DNA of 64,000 bases from Anaerolineales bacterium (GCA_020634855.1 JACKAU010000002.1:806001-870000); one strand, 5' to 3'. Positions 42,872-52,489 are shown, counted from the first letter of the stretch. Program-made: numbers and translations. Notes: a model not told the origin generated them from the letters alone.

Positions 42872-44737
42872 GTGAATTTAAAATTAAGTCGTAACTATTT
42901 GTGGATAATGTCACTCGTTGTTGTGGCGTCGATGACCTTAGCCGCTTGCGGCGCCGGCACTGCGCCGGAGCCGGCTCCGGCCGAGGCTGAGCCGCAAGAA
43001 GAAGCCCAACCCGCTGAGGAAGAAGCGCCGGCGGAGGCAGAGGCGGCTGAAGAGGAAGCGCCGGCCGAGGCAGAAGCCGCCGCTGAAGAGGCGAACGAAG
43101 ACGAACAAATTTCGGAAGCGGCCAAGGCTTCGGAAGAGTCAGATATCACCAAAGAACTGGACTTAGGCGCAACCGTTGTCAGCGACGAGGAAGTGACCAG
43201 CCCGCGCGACTCTGAACTGTTCGGGGGTGAATATCGCAGCGTCTCCACCTCTGATGCGGTCAGTTTTCATCCGTATTTAATTTCCGACTCCGCCTCGCGT
43301 GGCTATGCTAACACCGTCTATTATCGGGGTTTGCTGCGCTACGATGAAAACACGATGGAACTTATCCCCAATTGGGCCGAAAGCTACACTATTTCCGATG
43401 ACGGCCTGACCTTCACCTTTATCCTACGCGACGATCTAAAATGGAGCGATGGCGAACCGCTGACGGCTTTTGATTACGAATGGACGTATGAGCAGGCCGT
43501 CAAGCCGGAAAATGGCTACCCCTACCTCTCACAACTTGAGTTCATTGAGTCGGTCAAGGCTGTCGATGCACAGACGTTAGAAATCAATCTGACGGAAGTC
43601 TATGCGCCGGCGCTGGGCCAGGTTGATTTGCTTACGCCGCTGCCCAAACACATCTGGGAAAACCTGCCCTGGGATGACCCGGAGAAAAACCCCGAAATTC
43701 TCAGCCCCAGCGTGGTTTCCGGCCCTTACAAGCTGGTTGAGTGGCAGCGCGATCAGTACGCGATTTTTGAAGCCAATGAAAATTACTGGTACCACGGCGC
43801 GCCCAACATCGAGCGCCAGATTATCGAAATTGTGCCTGATGGCGATGTGGCTTACCAGATGTTCAAATCCGGTGAAATCGACACAACCGACATTACGCCG
43901 GAAAATCTGGAAGATGCCAAGCAGCTTGACAACGCCACCATCTATGAATGGTGGTCGGTGAGCGCCAGCATCAGCTTTGTCGGCCTGAATATGCGCGAGG
44001 GGTTTCCCACGTCTGACATCAACGTTCGGCATGCCCTCAATTACGCGCTCGACAAAGACCTGCTCACCGAAGAGGTGATGTTAGGCCAGGCCCAACGGGT
44101 GTGCTCGATCTACCCTGAAACCAACTGGGCTTTTACCTCCGATGTGCCCTGCTACGACTTCGATCCGGATAAGGCTATCGAACTGCTGGCCGAGGCCGGT
44201 TACACCCTTCAAGATGATAAAATGGTCGATGAAAACGGTGAGCAGTTAACCCTGAACTTACTCTACGGCCCCAACACCAACCAAACGCGGGAATTAATGG
44301 CCGTTATTATTCAGGACGAACTAGGCAAGATCGGCATCAACGTCGAAATCCAGGCGCTTGAATGGGCCAGCTTCCTGGAAGAGTTCCGCTCCGCCGAACC
44401 GACGTGGGATCTGGTTCTGCTCAGCATCAACTCGACGCCTGAGCCGCACACCTCATTCCCGTGGTGGCTTGAGGAGAACATCCCCGAGATGAATTTCTCG
44501 GCCTACATCAACAAAGATATCGAGCAGCTTTTTGACGAAGCCGGCGCCACGTATGATATCGATGTGCGCAAAGAAAAATATGGTGAAATCCAACAGATTA
44601 TCGCCGAAGACTCGCCCCGAATTTTCCTCTTTTTTAGCAAATCTCGGAGTGGGCAAAACAACCGCATCAAAGGCATCGAGCCGACCCGCCTGGGTATCGG
44701 TTGGAATGCTGAAGAGTGGTATATTGAAGAAGAGTAA
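42872..44737 (+). CDS. Peptide/solute-binding lipoprotein of an ABC importer (family 5), copy 2
   Basis: The 621-residue protein has a signal peptide with lipobox LAACGAG, an Ala/Glu-rich linker, and the same family-5 domain as its neighbour (FGGEYRSVSTSDAVSFHPY, WSDGEPLTAFDYEWTY, YEWWSVSASISFVGLNMREG). The two proteins are clearly duplicates and probably serve the same permease pair with different affinity. The start is GTG at 42872 with an AAGAGG-rich leader. A good terminator hairpin follows its stop, so the permease genes may have their own promoter or be read through it. Confidence 0.88.
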   Translation: MNLKLSRNYLWIMSLVVVASMTLAACGAGTAPEPAPAEAEPQEEAQPAEEEAPAEAEAAEEEAPAEAEAAAEEANEDEQISEAAKASEESDITKELDLGATVVSDEEVTSPRDSELFGGEYRSVSTSDAVSFHPYLISDSASRGYANTVYYRGLLRYDENTMELIPNWAESYTISDDGLTFTFILRDDLKWSDGEPLTAFDYEWTYEQAVKPENGYPYLSQLEFIESVKAVDAQTLEINLTEVYAPALGQVDLLTPLPKHIWENLPWDDPEKNPEILSPSVVSGPYKLVEWQRDQYAIFEANENYWYHGAPNIERQIIEIVPDGDVAYQMFKSGEIDTTDITPENLEDAKQLDNATIYEWWSVSASISFVGLNMREGFPTSDINVRHALNYALDKDLLTEEVMLGQAQRVCSIYPETNWAFTSDVPCYDFDPDKAIELLAEAGYTLQDDKMVDENGEQLTLNLLYGPNTNQTRELMAVIIQDELGKIGINVEIQALEWASFLEEFRSAEPTWDLVLLSINSTPEPHTSFPWWLEENIPEMNFSAYINKDIEQLFDEAGATYDIDVRKEKYGEIQQIIAEDSPRIFLFFSKSRSGQNNRIKGIEPTRLGIGWNAEEWYIEEE

Positions 44738-44743
44738 AGGTTG

Positions 44744-44779
44744 AGGGGTGTCTCGAAGTTTGGGACACCCCTTAATTTA
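44744..44779 (+). terminator. Intrinsic terminator after the second binding protein
   Basis: Arms aggggtgtc and gacacccct with an 11-base loop are followed by taattta. Six bases after the stop of the second binding-protein gene. Confidence 0.6.
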
Positions 44780-44838
44780 TCAATCGTGTAAGGTGACTGT
44801 CTGTCACCGGTTTTTAAGCGTATCTATAGGTTTGTAAG

Positions 44839-45879
44839 ATGTTAGCAAGATACATCATTCGACGTAGTGTTCAATCCTTTTTCTTGATCTGGTTATCAAC
44901 CCTGATTGGTTTTACCATCTATCAAGCTGCGCCCGGCGGCCCGGTGCAATTTCTGGAAGACGATCCTAAAGCCACCAGCGCCGATGTTGAACGGTTGGCC
45001 ACCTTGTACGGGGTCAACCGCCCTATTGTCATTCAATACATCGCCTGGCTGGCCGGCGAGGATTGGCTCCCGCAAAGTGAAACGTGGCGCAGCGGCCGCT
45101 GCCTGGCCGATCCGGACCGGTGTGGTAAGGGCATTATCCGATTGGACTTCGGCAAATCCTTTTACTTCAAAGGACAGCCCGCTATCGATGTCATTATCGA
45201 ACGGATGCCGGCCACCTTCATATTAGGCGCGGCCAGCTTGTTTCTCAGTATTGTGGGTGGGTTGCCGTTAGGCATTTACGCCGCCATCAAACGGGGTAGA
45301 TTGCCGGATCATGTCATTCGTGTCTCGACGGTGTTGGTCAACACCGTGCCGCACTGGTGGTTGGGGCTGCTGCTGCTCATTTTCTTGGGCGGTTATTTGG
45401 GGCTGGTGCCGCTCAGTGGGATGTACACCATCGGCGACGGCTCGCTGCTCGACCGCCTGCACCACCTGATCCTGCCGGCCACGGTCGGCGCGATTGGCGG
45501 CTGGATCGGTTTTTCCCGCATCCTCCGGTTCGAGATGTTGGAGGTGTTGAACCTGGACTACATTCGAACCGCCCGGGCCAAAGGGCTGTCGGAAAAGGCG
45601 GTCGTCTACGGTCACGCGCTTCGCAACGCCATTATGCCGTTTGTGACCGGTCTAAGCGGCATCTTTCTGCTGGCGCTGTCCGGCTCGGTGCTGTTTGAAA
45701 CGGTCTTTTCCTGGCCGGGTATGGGCCGGCTCTTCATCACCGCCGTCAACGCCCGCGACTTCCCGGTAATGATGGCTCTCTTTGTAATCGGCTCGTTTTT
45801 GGGTGTGTTGGGACTGTTGATGGTCGATATCCTGTACAGCCTGGTCGATCCGCGCGTAAAATATGATGTAGCGAACTAA
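44839..45879 (+). CDS. ABC transporter permease, DppB/OppB type
   Basis: The 346-residue membrane protein has six membrane spans and the ABC permease EAA-like loop DYIRTARAKGLSEKAVVYGH, ending FSWPGMGRLFITAVNARDFPVMM. The sequence RYIIRRSVQSFFLIW at the start is typical for DppB-type. It pairs with the next gene to form the channel of a peptide/nickel importer using the lipoproteins upstream. A roughly 50-residue extra loop follows span 1 (WRSGRCLADPDRCGKG). Confidence 0.9.
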   Translation: MLARYIIRRSVQSFFLIWLSTLIGFTIYQAAPGGPVQFLEDDPKATSADVERLATLYGVNRPIVIQYIAWLAGEDWLPQSETWRSGRCLADPDRCGKGIIRLDFGKSFYFKGQPAIDVIIERMPATFILGAASLFLSIVGGLPLGIYAAIKRGRLPDHVIRVSTVLVNTVPHWWLGLLLLIFLGGYLGLVPLSGMYTIGDGSLLDRLHHLILPATVGAIGGWIGFSRILRFEMLEVLNLDYIRTARAKGLSEKAVVYGHALRNAIMPFVTGLSGIFLLALSGSVLFETVFSWPGMGRLFITAVNARDFPVMMALFVIGSFLGVLGLLMVDILYSLVDPRVKYDVAN

Positions 45880-45944
45880 TTGATATTTGATAATTGGTTT
45901 CTTATGGATACAGTTGAAACCCTCTTTGAATTTTGTAATCTTTT

Positions 45945-45997
45945 AACCCTGCAACTCTGCAACCCTGCAACCCTGCAACTCTGCAACTCTGTAACTT
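45945..45997. repeat. 8-bp tandem repeat before the second permease gene
   Basis: Six to seven copies of aacyctgc (aaccctgc, aactctgc) end 10 bp before the permease start codon. It may vary in length and move the start relative to upstream signals. Confidence 0.75.
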
Positions 45998-46007
45998 TGG
46001 AAGACTT

Positions 46008-47075
46008 ATGGCTGAACAAACGCTAACCTTACCCGGACAAGTGGGAAAATCACAAGAAGACTTTAAAGAGCTAACCTATTGGGGCGCGGTTAGACGAAAA
46101 CTGCTGCACGACAAAATCACCCTGGCGGCGATGGCGCTGGGCCTGTTTATGATCATCATTACTCTGGGCGCACCCTGGATTGCTAACAATATTCTTGGCT
46201 ATGATCCGAACGATACCAACCTGCGTGAGCGCAACGACCCGCCCACGTGGGCCGCAGAATCGTGGCCGATGTTCCAAGAGTTTACCCGCACGTGCCAGGG
46301 CGCCGAAGGCTGCAACTGGGCGCTTTGGCCCGGCATCTTCTCAGCCTCGTTTGCCGGTTTGCGCGAGTGTTTTGGCGCCGGGCCGGGAAATTGTCACTGG
46401 CTCGGCACCGATAACGCCGGGCGCGATGTGCTGACGCGGGGTATTTACGGCGGGCGTATCTCGCTGCGGATTGGGGCTTATGTGGCCGCGGTGTCGATGA
46501 CGCTCGGCGTTGTCGCCGGCTTGGTTAGCGGTTATTACGCCGCCACCTGGATCGACGATGTTGTCAACGCCGTCATTATGACGTTGGGCAGCATTCCGTT
46601 GTTGTTTCTTTTAATTATTTTGGCCGGAACGTTCCCGGTCTTTCGGACGCCGGAAGGGTTGTCTTTCCTACTGGGATTTTTCGGCTGGATGGGCGTTTCG
46701 CGCCTGCTGCGGGGGCAGATTTTCTCAATTCGGGAGCGAGAGTACATCATCGCCAGCCGGGCCACCGGCGCGTCGACCTGGCGGATTATGTTCCGGCACA
46801 TGCTGCCGAACGTTTCGTCCATCATCATCGTCATCGCCATTTTCGACATCGCCAGCGCCATCATCGCCGAAGCCGGCCTCAGTTTCCTGGGGGTTGGCAT
46901 TGGGCCGCCTAACGCCAGTTGGGGCAATATGATGAACGGCTCGTTGGGCAGTTTCACCAACGCGCCCTGGCTGGTCATTACGCCGGGACTCTTCATTTTC
47001 ATGACCACGTTATCCATCTACCTCATCGGCGATGGCCTGCGCGACGCGCTCGATCCGTGGTTGAAGAATGATTAG
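46008..47075 (+). CDS. ABC transporter permease, DppC/OppC type
   Basis: The 355-residue protein has the DppC N-terminal tail and span, a large loop after span 1 (about residues 60-130, with CQGAEGCNWALWPGIF), the family signature HWLGTDNAGRDVLTRGIYGGRISL and the EAA loop EYIIASRATGASTWRIMFRH. It forms a pair with the previous permease. No ATPase genes (DppD/DppF type) follow; the next gene is rho on the other strand, so the ATPases are probably encoded elsewhere. Confidence 0.9.
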   Translation: MAEQTLTLPGQVGKSQEDFKELTYWGAVRRKLLHDKITLAAMALGLFMIIITLGAPWIANNILGYDPNDTNLRERNDPPTWAAESWPMFQEFTRTCQGAEGCNWALWPGIFSASFAGLRECFGAGPGNCHWLGTDNAGRDVLTRGIYGGRISLRIGAYVAAVSMTLGVVAGLVSGYYAATWIDDVVNAVIMTLGSIPLLFLLIILAGTFPVFRTPEGLSFLLGFFGWMGVSRLLRGQIFSIREREYIIASRATGASTWRIMFRHMLPNVSSIIIVIAIFDIASAIIAEAGLSFLGVGIGPPNASWGNMMNGSLGSFTNAPWLVITPGLFIFMTTLSIYLIGDGLRDALDPWLKND

Positions 47076-47094
47076 GCCGAAGATGCTTCGGCCT
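47074..47094. terminator. Short hairpin between convergent permease and rho genes
   Basis: aggccgaag-atg-cttcggcct overlaps the stop of the permease gene and reaches that of rho. No T-run is present on either strand, so it is a weak candidate. Confidence 0.35.
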
Positions 47095-48182
47095 CAATTC
47101 TGACCATTTACGCTTTGCAATAATTCCTCGTTGGTTGGATACTGATCCAACAGACTCAACAATTGCAGCATAGCCTCCGGCAGGGGACGACCCACCAGTT
47201 CCCGGCGCAGTTGGGTCAGTTGTTGGCTCTCGTCAGGGCTGTACAGCCGATCCTCTTTGCGGGTGCTGCTGGCTGCCAAATTGATTGCCGGGAAAATGTA
47301 GGCTTCAGCCAAAGCGCGATCCAGCACGATCTCGTTATTACCCGTGCCTTTGAACTCCTCATAAATGAACTGATCCATCCGCGAGCCGGTCTCGATTAAG
47401 ACGGTGGCTAGAATAGTCACCGATCCGCCATGCTCGATGTTACGCGCCAGACCAAAGAAACGGCGAGGAATTTGCAGCGCTTCGGCATCTACCCCACCGG
47501 AGAGCGTTCGGCCGCGGTTGGAGCGCGACCCCCTTAAATTGAAGGCGCGAACCAGCCGGGTCAGGCTATCGACCATTACCACCACATTCCGGCCGCACTC
47601 CAACTCAGTCCGGATATGGGCCAGCATCAACTCGGCCAGATTAACGTGCTCCTCCAGCGGCTGGTCACTAGAACTGGCGAACACCTCGGCCCCAGGCAGA
47701 GCGCGCCGAAAGTGGGTCACTTCCTCAGGCCGCTCGTCGATGAGCAGCATGATCAGGCGAGTCTCCGGCTCGATGGTGTGGATAGATCGGGCCATCTGCT
47801 CCAGCAGGATGGTTTTACCGGCCTTAGGCGGCGCGACAATCAACCCCCGCGTACCCTTGCCAATCGGCGCAATCAGGTCGATTAGCCGCATACTGGTTTC
47901 ACCACTGGCCGCCAGGTTAAAGCGTTCCGTGGGATCAATGGCAACCAATCGTTTGAACGGTGTTCTCTGCCGGAAGGCTTCCGGGGCCAGCCCGCCCACC
48001 GTCTCGATGGAGGTCAATCGGTCGCCCTGTTGGCTGCCGGTAACGGTAGCTCCATGTGGCAGCCGATAGGTTCGGATCAGCTTGGCCGGAACCACAACCG
48101 GGTCCGTCAGCCGATCCGGGTTGACCAGGTGGCCATCTCCCCGTTTGGTCAGTTGTAAAATACCACTCTCAAGGTTTGTCAT
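47094..48182 (-). CDS. rho: Transcription termination factor Rho (short form)
   Basis: The 362-residue protein is Rho: Walker A APPKAGKT, IDERPEEVTHF (Walker B side LIMLLIDERPEEV), Q-loop region DSLTRLVRAFN, R-loop/secondary RNA site KGTGNNEIVLDR and the ending NEELLQSV. Compared with the roughly 420-residue E. coli protein it lacks the N-terminal helical Rho_N part. The primary RNA-binding fold begins at once, and the RNP1 motif reads GDGHLV instead of GFGFLR, losing the two aromatics. In-frame stops lie close upstream, so the short start is real unless the gene is misread. It acts as a hexameric RNA helicase that ends transcripts. Confidence 0.9.
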   Translation of the reverse strand: MTNLESGILQLTKRGDGHLVNPDRLTDPVVVPAKLIRTYRLPHGATVTGSQQGDRLTSIETVGGLAPEAFRQRTPFKRLVAIDPTERFNLAASGETSMRLIDLIAPIGKGTRGLIVAPPKAGKTILLEQMARSIHTIEPETRLIMLLIDERPEEVTHFRRALPGAEVFASSSDQPLEEHVNLAELMLAHIRTELECGRNVVVMVDSLTRLVRAFNLRGSRSNRGRTLSGGVDAEALQIPRRFFGLARNIEHGGSVTILATVLIETGSRMDQFIYEEFKGTGNNEIVLDRALAEAYIFPAINLAASSTRKEDRLYSPDESQQLTQLRRELVGRPLPEAMLQLLSLLDQYPTNEELLQSVNGQN

Positions 48183-48366
48183 AATGATTTAGCATTTCCT
48201 TCGTTTTGGCTTAGGATCGAGAATTAAATAACTTTCGCATTTGAGTTAGGGTAATTGGTAAATGGTAATTGGATTCAACATCAACCCTACCCTGTCATTA
48301 TTTTCATTGCAGTGGGTTGTTCGCTCAAACATAGCGTTTAAGATGATGAGGCGTTAAGGATCGACC

Positions 48367-48488
48367 ATTAAATAACTTGAGCAATCTGGCCGGAGATTGG
48401 AGATTAGAGATAAGGAGACTGGCCTTAGAAATCTCCTAATCGCCTCATCGACTTATCTCCATCTTCAGTATCGTTGCAGTTATTTAAT
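48367..48488. mobile_element. MITE-like palindromic element, copy B
   Basis: The 122-bp element begins attaaataacttgagcaa and ends gttgcagttatttaat, giving an 11-bp perfect terminal inverted repeat attaaataact. Internally it matches the element at 28621-28735 closely, except for a nine-base insertion (tcatcgact). It lies in the leader region upstream of rho. The rest of 48183-48680 shows no gene. Confidence 0.65.
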
Positions 48489-48681
48489 ATATAATTGCCA
48501 TTCCTAAGGGGCATACGACCGGCAATGAAAGACTTTCATTTATTCTATCACACATGTGACTATTCCTACAACAGGCTAATTTTTTCTGTTATAGCCCCAT
48601 CAATAGGTAAAATTTTTTTCAGAACCCCTTCGCCGGCGTCAAAATAGGCCCAAAAATTTTTATCCACCCCCTTAAATTTCC

Positions 48682-49210
48682 ACTATCACGCCTTTTTTTT
48701 TCGTTGGCCGTCTTGATTTTCCACTATCACGCCTTTTTTTTTTCGTTGGCCGTCTTGATTTTCCGCTACCGGCTACTTTTTTTTCGTTGGCCGTCTTGCA
48801 TTTCCACTATCAGTCACTTTTTTTGCGTTGGCCGTCTTGCATTTCCACTATCAGTCACTTTTTTTGCGTTGGCCGTCTTGATTTTTCACTATCAGCGCTT
48901 TTTTATTTTGTATCCCCCCTGTGGCCGCCATAAAACCGGTTTTGTGAGACGGAGAGGGCTTTTGGCCGCGCCGCAAGCGGTTATTTTTTCGCAGCAGGGC
49001 CGACGGCCTCGCCGCCGCTGTATTTTTGCCGCCGATCACGCTTTTGAGCCGGCCGTCGCTGCTTTTACGGCGGCGATGTCAACTTTTCGCGTCCGCAAGG
49101 GGCTAAATTTTTCGCACTACTGCCTGTGGGCGTCGCGCCGAGGGATATTTTTTTCAGTACCTCCGTTTGGCGTCGAAAAAAAGACTAATTTTTACTCCAA
49201 TTGCCGTCTG
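48682..49210. repeat. 41-42-bp tandem repeat array, decaying to the right
   Basis: The core gttggccgtcttg recurs at 48703, 48745, 48786, 48827 and 48868 (period 41-42), linked by T-runs and cactatcacgcc or cactatcagtcac. To the right, diverged units with ggccg blocks and T-runs continue to about 49210. The plus-strand open frame 48704-49231 is a by-product. The period equals that of the array at 33268-33850, and tgagac plus ggccg elements are shared. Confidence 0.75.
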
Positions 49211-49327
49211 GGTGTCCAAACCGAGGCGTAGGGAGAAAGAAGTAGTGCGTAATTCGTATATTTATGTACCGGATGTTACGCACTACGTCGTTGGTGCGGC
49301 AAATTTACGTCACCCGCGAAAATTATA

Positions 49328-49400
49328 GGACACGGATCACACGGATTGAACCGATTTTCACCGATCTAAATTTATTTTATCCGGGTTAATCCGTGTTCTA
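49328..49400. repeat. Dispersed imperfect palindrome (cacggat family)
   Basis: The left part holds acacggatcacacggattg and the right part the inverse ggttaatccgtgttct. Related to 54397-54494. The remainder of 49211-49675 shows no gene. Confidence 0.6.
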
Positions 49401-49675
49401 TTTTTGGTTGTGGCTTCGCGACGTTAGGCCCTACGCCATAGATCACTCCGTCAAAATGGGTAAGTTATTTTTAAGGTTATCGTGAAACAGGGGATCGCTG
49501 GTGTAACAGAGGGAGACCATAAAAGGCTAGACATCGGGGCGAAAAGAATGGTATGATGAACGGGGATTATGCCGCTTTTTTTCTGGATATGCCTACTGTA
49601 ACGGGGATACGCTGGAAAAGAGTTGGATAATAAATTGTGAGGCCACCCGCCACTGTAACCGAATGGGAAGGAAAT

Positions 49676-52252
49676 ATGCCTACAAAGCAGGTTGATGATA
49701 ACCCAAAATGGTGGCAGCGACTGTGGCGCTGGTCGCTCGACAGGCCGCTGCCGGTTGGTACCACGTATTTTGTCCTGACGGTAATTACGCTGCTGTTGTT
49801 TGGACTGATCATCATCGAACTGGATTATCGAGCCAGCCGGCAAATCGTCGTCCCACAGCCAGGAACTGTAGAAGACGGGTGGGATGCGATTGATGAAATG
49901 GTAGGGCCTTATTTGCGCTTGGATTGGCTGGTTAGTATTCAGGTCAAAATGGATCAACTGATCGCTGAGAACCCGGACAACCCGTGGCCCCTGATTACCC
50001 GCGCTTACCTTGATCTATTGCTGGAATATTTGCTGCAAGAACCAATCGAGTCTGATGCGGCCAAGCAAGCTTTGGATATACAGGTGAATGACGTGGAGGC
50101 TTATGCTCAATTAGCCGACTATTTTCGGCAAACGGGACACGTGGAGGAATTGGCTCAGGCCGTTGACAAAGCCGTCACTGCCGACCCGGATTGGCCCGAT
50201 GCACCCTATTGGCGAGGGCAAAGTCTGAAATATCAGGGTGACTATGACGCGGCACGGGAGGTATTCGAACAATGTTCAAACTCCGAAGAGATTGGGATGT
50301 TGTGTCTTCGGGAAATCATACCGGCGACTCGAACCATTACCATAACCTTGAAAAGTGATCACTTTACTGTAGCGACACAGGCCCAGTTGGACATAACGCC
50401 GGAACAATTTTATCAATATCTGGCAGTCGATAGCTCTGCAAATAGGGAGCCATTATATACTGTAATGCAGGCCATATGGGGTGATACGGCTATAGGCTCT
50501 TGGGCTTTGTTCGATTATTGGTTACCAGAACGGTTAGAGAAAGTCGATGTGGTTGACACAGTCTACTATGGTGAGACCGATAAAATATATTATTCTTCTT
50601 TCTGGGGTTATGCACTACATCTTTTTGATGATTCCTATTCAATGAATTTAAAGTATTTGCCGGTAGCCGCGTACCACAATCCTACCACAGTTACGGTTGT
50701 CACAGATGGTGCCAGCGTGAATGGGGCTGGATATCCATACCACCAAATTACTGGCAACCAGGTCTCCTGGCGCATAGACCAGCTTAACGATAAAAAAGCA
50801 AATATGATAGTGCATGTCTCGCCTGGCTCTTATCATACGCTCAAACTATGGTGGGCCACCCACTATCTAAGAGATATTACACTAATTCTGATTTACTTGC
50901 TCCCCACGGCACTCGGCCTTCTTTTCCTGTTTCAGTTTCGGATTAACTCTGGAATGATTAGGACAATTGATACCGAAAATCCGATATTTCGCGTCCTGCA
51001 TCCTCAATCATTGTGGTCATGGTCGTTTGAGTTGGCATTATTCGCTATAAGTATAGTAACTGTCTTGTATCCATTGTGGGGTATCTTTTTTGAAAACCTC
51101 TACTATCGTAAATTCGAGTCAGTTTATGCTAATGTGGCCCTGATGTTACTTATCATCATCAGATTGGCCACCTTGGATTGGTATCGTGGTGATTACAAAC
51201 TCAAGCATCTAATTCGACTTGGGGGCGTAATCTTCGTCTTTTTTTTGAGCTATCGGCTATTTCCAAACTCATTTTCATTATTTCAAATTCCGGTAGCATT
51301 TATTATTTATCGCTTCTTTCTAATTCATGACCGGCAGTGGTTATATCGATTGGATTGGTCACGGCTGTTCCAACTATTTTCTCAAAAGCGGAGTGAATTC
51401 ATCGAGAAAATTACCGGTTTGGACCGCTTCGCTAAACTGAAGCAAGCACTACAAGAGCAGGAATTGGCTTTAGCCCGGGGAAAAGTAAAACCTGAAGACT
51501 TTCAACAAACGCGCCAAATTTTAAAGGAACAGGTGGAACAATATCGAAAAACTGCCGATGAACTGCACCAAGATTTAGGTATTCCTGCTGATACATCCCC
51601 CACCCACATTCTCTTCGGGTTGGGACCGCAAACAACTCCGCTGAATAATGGGTTATTTGCCTTAGCATGTGGCGTTGTCCCCTATTTTGTATTTTTGGTA
51701 TTAGCGTCGTGGACGGAGACGCTGGTCGGCTCCATTAGTCTCCTTGGGACATATATAACTCTTTACGATACCATCGGAGTTCCTTGGGGGCCAATCTACC
51801 TATTTTTCTTTGGTTTTTTCTTTCATGTAATTCGGGGCAATTATGGCGTGACCAAAGCTCTCATCTTTTCCGCATCACTGGCTGGGTTAAATTTCCTGTA
51901 CCAGTGGATGTGGTATTGGGATCAGCTTAATGTTGTCGAAATTTGGGGGATTACCGTTCGGCTGCTGGTCACATTCGTCTTCACCGGTTTACTGATGGAT
52001 TGGATGACCATTGGCTTTTCATGGCGACAGATCTCGTCTGTCATACGACTCGCCGGCTATAACGACGGTGATCAGTGTTGTAGCGACGGCCCTTACCACC
52101 GTAATCACCGCTGCGGCCACTGGAACACTCACCCAACTCATAAGTGTGGCTGTACAAGGCACAACCGCTGCCTTTGGCGGTGGTCAAGGCCCGTTGGGGC
52201 CATAATCAACATACTCACAGAACAAACTATCTATTTTTTAGAATTGCGGTGA
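49676..52252 (+). CDS. Large membrane protein with TPR-like region (probable frameshift near 3' end)
   Basis: About 858 residues: an N-terminal span (TYFVLTVITLLLFGLIIIEL), a TPR-like outer region (about 75-195, DVEAYAQLADYFRQTG, DAPYWRGQSLKYQGDYDAAREVFEQC), a beta-rich region and then about ten spans in two groups separated by a soluble helical part (FAKLKQALQEQELALARG). Not a named family. The last about 60 residues in this frame are Cys/His/Arg-rich and unlike membrane protein. The overlapping frame 52011-52205 reads SYDSPAITTVISVVATAL up to GGGQGPLGP, a better ending; one surplus base near 52040-52060 would explain it. The ATG at 49676 is chosen after GGAAGGA; the frame is open from 49637. 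Confidence 0.6.
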   Translation: MPTKQVDDNPKWWQRLWRWSLDRPLPVGTTYFVLTVITLLLFGLIIIELDYRASRQIVVPQPGTVEDGWDAIDEMVGPYLRLDWLVSIQVKMDQLIAENPDNPWPLITRAYLDLLLEYLLQEPIESDAAKQALDIQVNDVEAYAQLADYFRQTGHVEELAQAVDKAVTADPDWPDAPYWRGQSLKYQGDYDAAREVFEQCSNSEEIGMLCLREIIPATRTITITLKSDHFTVATQAQLDITPEQFYQYLAVDSSANREPLYTVMQAIWGDTAIGSWALFDYWLPERLEKVDVVDTVYYGETDKIYYSSFWGYALHLFDDSYSMNLKYLPVAAYHNPTTVTVVTDGASVNGAGYPYHQITGNQVSWRIDQLNDKKANMIVHVSPGSYHTLKLWWATHYLRDITLILIYLLPTALGLLFLFQFRINSGMIRTIDTENPIFRVLHPQSLWSWSFELALFAISIVTVLYPLWGIFFENLYYRKFESVYANVALMLLIIIRLATLDWYRGDYKLKHLIRLGGVIFVFFLSYRLFPNSFSLFQIPVAFIIYRFFLIHDRQWLYRLDWSRLFQLFSQKRSEFIEKITGLDRFAKLKQALQEQELALARGKVKPEDFQQTRQILKEQVEQYRKTADELHQDLGIPADTSPTHILFGLGPQTTPLNNGLFALACGVVPYFVFLVLASWTETLVGSISLLGTYITLYDTIGVPWGPIYLFFFGFFFHVIRGNYGVTKALIFSASLAGLNFLYQWMWYWDQLNVVEIWGITVRLLVTFVFTGLLMDWMTIGFSWRQISSVIRLAGYNDGDQCCSDGPYHRNHRCGHWNTHPTHKCGCTRHNRCLWRWSRPVGAIINILTEQTIYFLELR

Positions 52253-52489
52253 GGGGAGTTAGGCACAATCAATCAATGTAAGTTTAGCAGTGTAAGGAAG
52301 ATTGCCAGCGGAGATTGGGTAAAACAGAGGGTGTGGTTTATTGTGCAAGCGGACAAGGGACTATCTGCCTCCTCCAGACTGCCCAACTGCTCGTGACTTA
52401 AGCCATAAAAACTAGCCCCTAGCCCGAATTGGACTACAATAATCCTGCTTGATCACATTAAGTTGGGTGAAAGGATTATCCCCTCATTC

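Noticed and set aside
48704..49231. 175-residue open frame in the second array
   Set aside because: It consists of T-run-encoded Phe/Leu repeats and ends in decayed repeat sequence; no start signal.
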